From JAIYDJ01 sp031400505 (GTDB taxonomy: Bacteria; Pseudomonadota; Alphaproteobacteria; Rhodobacterales; Rhodobacteraceae): a stretch of 64,000 nucleotides of DNA. The stretch is from positions 1 to 64,000 of the forward strand of contig JANNPZ010000031.1 in NCBI GenBank assembly GCA_031400505.1. Direction: 5' to 3'. The notes beneath the pieces were generated by a model. It worked only from the letters and a program-made list of their open reading frames with translations, made no database searches and had not been told where the DNA came from. Positions 44,577 to 51,593 of the stretch are shown here, in pieces. A program made the translations under genes and the position numbers. Position 1 is the stretch's first letter. Every line of letters begins with the position of its first letter.

Positions 44577-45707
44577 ATGCGCACCCGTGCCGCCGTCGCC
44601 CTTGCCGCAGGCCAACCCCTTACCGTGATGGAGGTCAACCTCGCCGACCCCAAAGCTGGCGAAGTTCTGGTCGAGATCAAGGCGACGGGCATCTGCCACA
44701 CCGACGAGTTTACCCTGTCAGGCGCCGACCCCGAGGGCCTTTTCCCGGCAATCCTGGGGCATGAGGGTGCGGGCATCGTAATCGCGGTCGGCCCCGGCGT
44801 CACCACCCTGAAACCCGGCGACCACGTCATCCCGCTTTATACCCCCGAATGTCGCCAGTGCCCGTCGTGCCTTAGCCAGAAAACCAACCTCTGCACCGCG
44901 ATCCGCGCGACCCAAGGCCAGGGGTTGATGCCCGACGGCACCACAAGGTTCTCGATGCTGGATGGCACGCCGATCTATCACTACATGGGCTGCTCGACCT
45001 TCGCCAACCACACGGTTGTCCCCGAGATTGCGCTGGCCAAGGTGCGCGACGACGCCCCGTTCGAGAAGATCTGCTACATCGGCTGCGGCGTCACCACCGG
45101 CATCGGCGCGGTGATCAACACCGCCAAGGTCGAGATCGGGGCCAAGGCCGTGGTCTTTGGCCTTGGCGGGATCGGGCTGAACGTGATCCAGGGCCTGCGG
45201 CTGGCAGGGGCCGACATGATCATCGGGGTCGATATCAACAACGACAAGAAGGAGTGGGGGACGCGGTTCGGGATGACCCACTTCGTCAACCCGCGCGAGG
45301 TTGAGGGGCCTTTGGTGCAGCACCTGGTGAACATGACCAAGACCCCGTTCGATCAGATCGGCGGCGCGGATTACTCGTTCGACTGTACCGGGAATGTGAA
45401 GGTGATGCGCGACGCGCTGGAATGTACCCACCGCGGCTGGGGCGTCTCCGTCGTCATCGGCGTCGCCCCCTCCGGCGCCACCATTGAGACCCGCCCCTTC
45501 CAACTGGTCACCGGCCGCGTCTGGAAAGGCACGGCCTTCGGCGGCGCACGGGGGCGGACCGACGTGCCGGGCATCGTGGACTGGTACATGTCGGGCAAGA
45601 TCGAGATCGACCCGATGATCACTCACCTCCTGTCGCTGGACGAGATCAACAAGGGGTTTGAGTTGATGAAGTCGGGGGAGAGTATCCGGTCGGTGGTGGT
45701 GTTTTGA
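44577..45707 (+). CDS. frmA: S-(hydroxymethyl)glutathione dehydrogenase / class III alcohol dehydrogenase
   Basis: Oxidises S-hydroxymethylglutathione in formaldehyde detoxification and also reduces S-nitrosoglutathione. The 376-residue enzyme has catalytic zinc ligands Cys40 (TGICHTDEF) and His62 (GHEGAG), and structural-zinc cysteines 92, 95, 98 and 106 (CRQCPSC...C). The NAD motif is GLGGIGLNVIQG, followed by GVDINNDKKEWG. AAAGGAG lies six bases before ATG 44577. No esterase gene (frmB/fghA) follows; instead the DNA becomes AT-rich immediately after the stop. The symbol adhI is used in Rhodobacter. Confidence 0.95.
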   Translation: MRTRAAVALAAGQPLTVMEVNLADPKAGEVLVEIKATGICHTDEFTLSGADPEGLFPAILGHEGAGIVIAVGPGVTTLKPGDHVIPLYTPECRQCPSCLSQKTNLCTAIRATQGQGLMPDGTTRFSMLDGTPIYHYMGCSTFANHTVVPEIALAKVRDDAPFEKICYIGCGVTTGIGAVINTAKVEIGAKAVVFGLGGIGLNVIQGLRLAGADMIIGVDINNDKKEWGTRFGMTHFVNPREVEGPLVQHLVNMTKTPFDQIGGADYSFDCTGNVKVMRDALECTHRGWGVSVVIGVAPSGATIETRPFQLVTGRVWKGTAFGGARGRTDVPGIVDWYMSGKIEIDPMITHLLSLDEINKGFELMKSGESIRSVVVF

Positions 45708-45841
45708 GGGGCTTCAGCGAATTCAACATAGTTGCTCAGCGGAACGTGCCAGTCACAATTCAAGCCGGTGTTTTCAAGGGACAGCTTCTTAGGCTTCATA
45801 TAGATCGTGACGATCAGCAAATTGATCCGCCACTTTTTCAA
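45623..45841 (-). pseudogene. Possible truncated gene remnant at the edge of the AT-rich island
   Basis: From ATG 45841, 43 or so codons (MKKWRINLLIVTIY, then MKPKKLSLENTGLN and HVPLSNYVEFAEA) look protein-like and lie in AT-rich DNA. Beyond about 45710 the frame continues as antisense of frmA, where it loses that character. This suggests the tail of a foreign gene cut off at the junction, or chance. I do not recognise the family. Confidence 0.3.
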
Positions 45842-45866
45842 TATAGAGTAGGGCCATAGATCTCAT

Positions 45867-45891
45867 GACTTGCAAGTCAATTGTAGCAATT
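45867..45891. promoter_or_regulatory. Two adjacent palindromes upstream of the orphan membrane protein
   Basis: GACTTGCAAGTC (45867-45878) is a perfect 12-base palindrome, followed directly by AATTG-TAG-CAATT (45879-45891). They lie about 60-85 bases upstream of the TTG start of the membrane protein, where a repressor operator would be expected. The symmetry is seen directly; a regulatory role is a guess. Confidence 0.35.
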
Positions 45892-45952
45892 CAGTAAATT
45901 GGGGCCTACATGATTAAAGAAGTGAAATAGAAAATTAAAGAGGCTGATTGAA

Positions 45953-46570
45953 TTGCTTGGTGACGCAAAGACTTGGCTTGCTGGCCTTGTCTTTTGTATC
46001 GGTCTTTTGAATGGATTCATCTCATTCTTCAATGCTGTCGTTGACGTCTCTGACTACAGATTTAGCCACTTGGTGCCGCTCGTCGTAGATTACTATATCG
46101 GGTATAGAAATTTCATCTTTTCTGCTCTTAACTTCTTTGTCTCCGTTCCCATTCTGCTTCAAGACGTTTTTGTCCTCTACCTGTCTGTAGTAGCAATTTG
46201 GGTAGCGCAGTATAGTTTCGTAAAATTACGGGATCGACGCCATTTCGAGAGCGACCCAAAAGGGTTCGAAGCAATGATTCGTTACAGTTCAAGACTTGGC
46301 AAGCTCGGCGAGGAAGAGGCTTGGAGGAGGGTTAAGAAAAGTCTAGATTCGAAATGGTATAACTCCTATCTCCTTCTTAAGTCTGGAGCGCTTTGGCCTA
46401 TTCGCATTTGGCGAAATCTCCGAGGGTTGGTCCTTGGTCCTTGGCCGGTCCGGAGGAATTCTCTGAGAATTCTATTGACGTTTTCAATTGTAATATTTCT
46501 TTATAGTGGCGCTGTAGCTTTTATTCTCAAGTTTGAGATAATCGACAACATGGAAGAGCACAAGAACTGA
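45953..46570 (+). CDS. Orphan membrane protein in AT-rich island
   Basis: A 205-residue protein starting at TTG 45953, with AAGAGG about nine bases upstream. Hydrophobic segments lie near residues 8-30, 60-80, 62-90 and 172-194 (FSIVIFLYSGAVAFIL), with a central basic cytoplasmic-type region (KLRDRRHF, WRRVKKSLDSKWY). The base composition and codon choice (many TTT, ATT, AAA, AGA) differ sharply from all neighbours, pointing to recent acquisition. No family is recognised; small membrane proteins of this kind occur among phage-defence and toxin accessory genes, but nothing here proves that. Confidence 0.6.
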   Translation: MLGDAKTWLAGLVFCIGLLNGFISFFNAVVDVSDYRFSHLVPLVVDYYIGYRNFIFSALNFFVSVPILLQDVFVLYLSVVAIWVAQYSFVKLRDRRHFESDPKGFEAMIRYSSRLGKLGEEEAWRRVKKSLDSKWYNSYLLLKSGALWPIRIWRNLRGLVLGPWPVRRNSLRILLTFSIVIFLYSGAVAFILKFEIIDNMEEHKN

Positions 46571-46826
46571 TCTCTTCTGCAATGGCGGGTTCACACGTTT
46601 CTTTGGTTTTGATGCAAGCTGGTCTGCGTCGCATCTATACTCGTGAAGCATTATGTGAAACTACAGTGTATCCGTTTCGTCAACATGACCTAGTTGCACT
46701 GTAATTGATAGGTAGTTTGCGATGAGTTCCTAACAAACCCTTGACTCCACACCCCTAACCACTTGAAAAAAAACCAAAAAGCTTCTCCCACGGGGACACC
46801 CCCACCAGACCCTCCGGAAGGCCCCC

Positions 46827-48380
46827 ATGAACGGAGCAGAATCCCTCGTCCAGACTCTCCTCGCCTCCGGGGTGGATACCTGTTTTGCCAACCCCGGCAC
46901 CTCCGAGATGCATTTCGTGGCCGCGCTCGACGCCCATCCCGACCTGCGCTGCATCCTGTGTCTGTTCGAAGGCGGGGCCTCGGGGGCCGCCGACGGCTAC
47001 TACCGCATGACCGGCAAGGTGGCTGCCACCTTGCTGCACCTCGCGCCGGGTTTCTCCAACGCCGCCGCCAACCTGCACAACGCCCGCAAGGCCGGGTCGG
47101 GTGTGCTCAATATCATGGGGGATCACGCCAGCTATCATCTGCGCCACGAATCCCCGTTGAAGGGCGATACCGAGGGCACGGCGCGCGCCGTGTCGCATTG
47201 GACGCGCACCTGCCATGACGCGGATCAGGTGGCGCTGGACGGGGCGGCGGCGGTGCAGGCGGCACGGGCGAAGAACGGGCAGATCGCCACGCTGATCCTG
47301 CCGGCCAACACCGCATGGGAGGCGGCGACGGCGGCGCAGACCGCCCCGCCACCTCCGCCCCTGCGCCGGCCCGGTGATGCCGACATCGCCGCCGCCGCTA
47401 CGGCGCTGCGCCGCCCCGGGGCCGCGCTGCTGGTGGACGGGCAGGCCCTGCACACGGACGTCGCGCGGACGGCGGCGCGGATTGCACAAGCCACGGGCTG
47501 CCGTTTGCTGGCCCCCTGTCTGGTCGGGCGGATCACCCGGGGGGCGGGCGCAGTGAAGTTCGAGCGGCTGGCCTATGTGGTGGAAGAGAACGTCGCCGTT
47601 CTTGCCGGGATCACCCATCTGGTGTTGGTGGGCACCCCGCGCCCGGCCAGCTTTTTCGCCTATCCGGGCAAGCCGAGCCTGCCAGAGCCGCCCGGCTGCG
47701 CGGTGATTGACCTGTGCCAGCCCGACATGGATGTGGCCGCCACGCTGCACGCCCTCGCCGCCGCCGTGAACGCCCCCAAGGACCTGCCGCCCGAGGCGTT
47801 CTGGCCGCTGGAGTTGCCCGCGCTGCCCACGGGGGCGATGAGCCTGCCGAAAATCGGGCAGGCGATGGCGGCCCTGCTGCCCGAAGGGGCGGTGGTGGTG
47901 GATGAGGCGATCACCACCTCGCGCCACCTGACGGCGCCCACGCTGACGGCGCGGCGGCATGACTGGCTGCACACCACCGGGGGGGCCATCGGCTATGGTC
48001 TGCCGGCGGCCGTTGGGGCGGCGGTGGCCTGCCCGGAGCGCAAGATCGTGGCCCCGGTCGGTGATGGATCGGCCATGTACACCCTGCAGGCGCTGTGGAC
48101 GATGGCGCGGGAGGGGTTGGATGTCTGCGCTGTGGTCTTTTCGAACCGGGGATATCAGATCCTGCGCGGAGAGTTGGCCAATGTGGGCGTCACCAATGTG
48201 GGGCGCAACGCGGTGCGGATGTTTGATGTCGAACAGCCCGCGCTGGATTGGGTGGCGCTGGCCAAGGGGCATGGGGTGGACGGTGTGCGGGTGCAGGACG
48301 CCGATGCGTTTGTCGCGGCCTTTGCCGGGGCGATGGCGCGCAGGGGGCCGTTCCTGATTGAAGTGATGTGCGACGGGTAG
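46827..48380 (+). CDS. Thiamine-diphosphate enzyme annotated as acetolactate-synthase-like large subunit
   Basis: A 517-residue ThDP enzyme with the three-domain decarboxylase/AHAS layout. The activating Glu is in LFEGGASGAADGYYR; the ThDP-magnesium motif begins VGDGSAMYTLQ and ends near SNRGYQ. It is shorter than true AHAS (about 570-590), has no nearby regulatory subunit, and the GDG context resembles benzoylformate or phosphonopyruvate decarboxylases. An alpha-keto-acid decarboxylase or carboligase is therefore as likely as acetolactate synthase. It begins just after the AT-rich island and converges on ridA. Confidence 0.78.
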   Translation: MNGAESLVQTLLASGVDTCFANPGTSEMHFVAALDAHPDLRCILCLFEGGASGAADGYYRMTGKVAATLLHLAPGFSNAAANLHNARKAGSGVLNIMGDHASYHLRHESPLKGDTEGTARAVSHWTRTCHDADQVALDGAAAVQAARAKNGQIATLILPANTAWEAATAAQTAPPPPPLRRPGDADIAAAATALRRPGAALLVDGQALHTDVARTAARIAQATGCRLLAPCLVGRITRGAGAVKFERLAYVVEENVAVLAGITHLVLVGTPRPASFFAYPGKPSLPEPPGCAVIDLCQPDMDVAATLHALAAAVNAPKDLPPEAFWPLELPALPTGAMSLPKIGQAMAALLPEGAVVVDEAITTSRHLTAPTLTARRHDWLHTTGGAIGYGLPAAVGAAVACPERKIVAPVGDGSAMYTLQALWTMAREGLDVCAVVFSNRGYQILRGELANVGVTNVGRNAVRMFDVEQPALDWVALAKGHGVDGVRVQDADAFVAAFAGAMARRGPFLIEVMCDG

Positions 48381-48383
48381 CGG

Positions 48384-48866
48384 TCAGTCCGTCACTTCCA
48401 CCGTCACCCAAGTCTCGAAACACACCCCGCCCGCAAGCGCCATCACCCCGATTGTCGCGCGGCCGCCGAGGCCGATGTCGCGGCCAAAAACTTCGATCAG
48501 CAGGTCGGACATGCCGGTGGAGACCTTGTTGACCTCTTCATACTCCGGCGTGCAGACGACGAAGTTCAGGCAGCGCACCATGGATGTCACGCGGTCCAGC
48601 GACCCCACCGCCTGCCGTATCCCGCCCAGCACGTTCAGCCCGGTTTGCCGCGCGGCCTGATACCCCTGCTCGGTCGAAAGATCGGCCCCCAGCCGCCCCT
48701 TGTGCGATATCCGGTCCCCTTCCATCGCCACATGCCCCGACAGGAACACGAGGTTCCCCGAGCGGTGATAGGGCTTCATCGGCCCGTTCGCCGTGCCATA
48801 GTACCCGTCGCGGTCAAAGTCGGGCAGAACCAGCCCAAGTGCCGCCACCCGTTCCTCTGGTGTCAT
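48384..48866 (-). CDS. RidA/YjgF-family protein
   Basis: A 160-residue member of the longer YjgF-like-2 subgroup, with FLSGHVAMEG, a central AVGSLDRVTSMVRCLNFVV and the C-terminal RATIGVMALAGGVCFETWVTVEV. The Arg of RATIGV corresponds to the catalytic Arg of RidA, which hydrolyses reactive 2-aminoacrylate-type imines. Its start overlaps the upstream... lpxK relationship in reverse: lpxK ends over the first four bases of this gene, so RidA is the last gene of the waaA-lpxK-ridA unit. Subgroup members may have other substrates. Confidence 0.85.
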   Translation of the reverse strand: MTPEERVAALGLVLPDFDRDGYYGTANGPMKPYHRSGNLVFLSGHVAMEGDRISHKGRLGADLSTEQGYQAARQTGLNVLGGIRQAVGSLDRVTSMVRCLNFVVCTPEYEEVNKVSTGMSDLLIEVFGRDIGLGGRATIGVMALAGGVCFETWVTVEVTD

Positions 48867-49852
48867 CGCAAACTCCTTTCCAGCGCCGCAGATAGCGCCG
48901 CGTCATCGTCAATCCGCAGTCGCACCGGCAGGGTCAGCACCCGGGTCTGCCACGCCCCCGGCAGACGTGCCGCGTCCTTTTCGGTCGTGACCAGTTGCGC
49001 CCCCAGACGCCGCGCCTCTGCCTGCAGTCGGGTCAGCAGCGCCACCGACAGGGGCTGGTGGTCGGCCAGCCCCTCGCCCCGCACCACGACGGCCCCCAGA
49101 CCCCGCAGCGTGGCAAAGAACTTCTCCGGCCGCCCGATGCCGGCAAAGGCCAGCACCCGCGCGCCCGTCCAGTCCATCCCCGTCGGCAACGGCTCCAGCC
49201 GCCCGGTCAGCAGCGGCACCGGGATCGCGGGTCCCCAGACCGCGCAGAACCCTGCCTGCGCCGCATCCCCGCCGATCGACAGCACCAGATCGGCCCGCGC
49301 CAGACCCGCCGCCACAGGTTCGCGCAACGGCCCGGCGGGCAGGCAGCGCCCGTTGCCGAACCCCGTCTCGGCATCGACAACGACGACCGACAGGTCCTTG
49401 ATCACCGAAGGGTTCTGAAACCCGTCGTCCAGCACCACCACCCCCGCGCCCGCATCCTGCGCCGCCCGCACCCCTGCTGCCCGGTCGCGCGCAACCCATG
49501 TCGGTGCAAAGGCCGCAAGCAGCAGCGGCTCGTCCCCCACTTCTGCCGCACGATGACGCATTGGGTCCACGCGAACCGGCCCGTCCAGACTGCCTCCATG
49601 CCCTCGGCTTACGACGTGGGGTGTATGTCTCGCGGTAAGCAACTGCTGTAGCAGCGCGATCACCGTGGGTGTCTTGCCCGTCCCGCCAGCGTTCAAATTG
49701 CCGACGCAGATCACCGGCACTGCCGCGCGCCAGCCTGGCTTTTGCACCCGATGCGCGGTCGCCGCCGCGTAAAGTGCGCCAAGCGGCAACAACAGGCGGG
49801 CGGCAAGGGCCAGATTGTCAGGCGGGGTAAACCAGAATGCTGGCGGGCGCAT
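48863..49852 (-). CDS. lpxK: Tetraacyldisaccharide 4'-kinase
   Basis: Phosphorylates the 4' position of the lipid A disaccharide at the inner membrane. The 329-residue protein has an N-terminal amphipathic or membrane helix, the P-loop GNLNAGGTGKTPT, the conserved VVLDDGFQNPS and the C-terminal VTTEKDAARLP. ATG 49852 shares a base with the waaA stop (TGATG); a GTG one codon earlier is possible. A Kdo transferase gene upstream confirms the lipid A context. Confidence 0.94.
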   Translation of the reverse strand: MRPPAFWFTPPDNLALAARLLLPLGALYAAATAHRVQKPGWRAAVPVICVGNLNAGGTGKTPTVIALLQQLLTARHTPHVVSRGHGGSLDGPVRVDPMRHRAAEVGDEPLLLAAFAPTWVARDRAAGVRAAQDAGAGVVVLDDGFQNPSVIKDLSVVVVDAETGFGNGRCLPAGPLREPVAAGLARADLVLSIGGDAAQAGFCAVWGPAIPVPLLTGRLEPLPTGMDWTGARVLAFAGIGRPEKFFATLRGLGAVVVRGEGLADHQPLSVALLTRLQAEARRLGAQLVTTEKDAARLPGAWQTRVLTLPVRLRIDDDAALSAALERSLR

Positions 49853-51051
49853 CACGCGTCGCCTTCAAGGATCTGGCGGATCAGGGTCACGATGCGCAGT
49901 GTTACATCGGCGCCCTGGGTTGCCACATCCCATGCCGCTTGTGCTTGCCGCGACGCGCGGTCGGGTGACAGCAGATCGCCAAGCGCCTGCATCAATTCCG
50001 CCTCTGATCCGACGCGCCGGGTTGCCCGCGCCGCCGCGAGCCGATCCAGAACCGCTCCATGCGGGCCGGTCCGCGGGCCATGAAGAATAGCCGAGCCCAA
50101 GGCCGCGGGTTCAAGCGGGTCGCGTGCACAGCCTTTCCCCGACAAGCTGCCACCAAGGAACGTAACGGGTGCCAGCCTGTACCACAGGCCGAATTCTGTC
50201 GTGTCTTCGGGAAGATACACTTCGGTTTCGACCGTCGGATCTTCGCCTTTGCCGCGCTGTGCCACCGACCAACCTTCATCCGCCTCAAGCATTGTAGCCA
50301 GATCGGCAGCGCGTCCCGGATCGTGCGGCACGAGGATCAGCAGCAGGCGATGCGACAGGCGCAACGCTTCGCGATGTGCGGCGATAACACTTGCCTCTTC
50401 GGCTTGGGTGACGCAGGCGGCCAGCCAGATCGGGCGGGTGGCCAAAACCTGCGCCAACGCCGCACGATCCGATTCGATGCACGGCAACACCGCCCCTTGA
50501 AGCTCCATCGGCCCGACAGCCTCGATCCGGCTCGGCGCAGCCCCCGACTTGCGAAAGGCCCGGGCGGCGGCATCATCCAGCACCAGACAGTGGCGCAGTC
50601 CCGAAAGGCTGGCCCGGATCAGCCCCGGATACCAACCATTCCGCCCCGGTGGCAAATGGGGATAGCGTGCATTGACCATCAGAACCGGCAGCGCGCGCAG
50701 TGCAGCCTCGTGCAGCAGGGCGGGTCGCAATTCGCCTTCGGACAGGATGATTATCTCTGGCAGCCAATGGGCCAGAAATGCCTGCACGTCCGGCATTGTG
50801 TCAGGGGGTGGGGCCGCCCAAACCACGCCGGTCGGAAGGCTCGCCACTTCGGTCGGCGACGTCAACAAGACGGGCACGCCGTCGTCCTCGACCAGCCGTC
50901 GTGCCAAAGCCAGCATCGGACCGACGGCGTCCGTTTGCGGTGCCACCAACCACACCAGCCGTCCGCGCGGACGCACGGGCCATGTCGGGCGGGCCACCTC
51001 CGCACGGACCGCGCCAAGAGTGTACAGCGTAAGACCGAAGGAGTAGCTCAT
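49852..51051 (-). CDS. waaA: 3-deoxy-D-manno-octulosonate (Kdo) transferase
   Basis: Adds Kdo to lipid IVA at the cytoplasmic face. The 399-residue GT-B protein has the conserved NARYP-type segment (LMVNARYPHL), a PHDPGRAADL region in the second half, and VTFLGGSLSGKGCARDPLEPAALG, the nucleotide-sugar site of GT30. The N-terminal membrane anchor is short. The Shine-Dalgarno sequence before ATG 51051 is poor, consistent with coupling to the DUF4170 gene 12 bases upstream. Confidence 0.92.
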   Translation of the reverse strand: MSYSFGLTLYTLGAVRAEVARPTWPVRPRGRLVWLVAPQTDAVGPMLALARRLVEDDGVPVLLTSPTEVASLPTGVVWAAPPPDTMPDVQAFLAHWLPEIIILSEGELRPALLHEAALRALPVLMVNARYPHLPPGRNGWYPGLIRASLSGLRHCLVLDDAAARAFRKSGAAPSRIEAVGPMELQGAVLPCIESDRAALAQVLATRPIWLAACVTQAEEASVIAAHREALRLSHRLLLILVPHDPGRAADLATMLEADEGWSVAQRGKGEDPTVETEVYLPEDTTEFGLWYRLAPVTFLGGSLSGKGCARDPLEPAALGSAILHGPRTGPHGAVLDRLAAARATRRVGSEAELMQALGDLLSPDRASRQAQAAWDVATQGADVTLRIVTLIRQILEGDA

Positions 51052-51063
51052 GTTATCAGTATA

Positions 51064-51309
51064 TTATGACCCCATCGCCTCGGTCGTCGAACTGGACACG
51101 CTCTCTTCACGAAGGCGGTGGATGTGCGCGATGAAGTAGCGCATGTGGGCGTTGTCCACGGTGCGCTGCGCCTCGGCCTTCCATGCAGCAAAGGCGGTGG
51201 CGTAGTCGGGATACATGCCGACAATGTGCAAGGCTGCCACATCTCGGAACACGTTGGCTTGCGGGTCTACCAATTCGCCGCCGAAAACGAGGTGTAAGCG
51301 CTGGGTCAC
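51064..51309 (-). CDS. DUF4170 protein
   Basis: An 81-residue protein with the DUF4170 hallmarks LHLVFGGELVDP, LHIVGMYPDYATAFAAWK and RTVDNAHMRYFIAHIHRL. It starts at GTG 51309 with GGAG six bases upstream. In many alphaproteobacteria it directly precedes waaA, as here. The function is unknown; the constant position suggests a link to Kdo transfer or inositol-phosphatase-like neighbours. Confidence 0.88.
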   Translation of the reverse strand: MTQRLHLVFGGELVDPQANVFRDVAALHIVGMYPDYATAFAAWKAEAQRTVDNAHMRYFIAHIHRLREESVSSSTTEAMGS

Positions 51310-51593
51310 GGGATACTCCGACTTGCACGTTGGCGCACCCTACTGCATGGCGGCGAGGCGTCAAGGCGGCTGATGCGGGGGGCATCAACGGCAAACCTTG
51401 CGTAAAGCCCGTTGCGCATACCGTGGTTTGCCGTGGGGACTATGCAGATGGGCTGTTTGTCTGTATGTGCCCGTGTAACGGCCCGAGGGTTCCGGTGCAG
51501 GCGACGAGGAGGTCGACTTGCGAAAGGGAATGAGGTGCCGGTTTGACTTGGCACTTCACGGGCGGGCACTGGCCCCCCCTTTGGGAAGATATG
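51310..51593. other. Intergenic region and probable 5' leader of the DEAD-box helicase gene
   Basis: No convincing gene lies here. Near the 3' end GTGCC (51536-51540) and GGCAC (51550-51554) can form a small hairpin, and the last 30 bases before the helicase start contain a CCCCCCC run followed by a weak GGGAAG. An AGGAGG at about 51508 precedes no useful open frame. Cold-shock helicase genes often have long structured leaders, which this may be. Confidence 0.4.
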
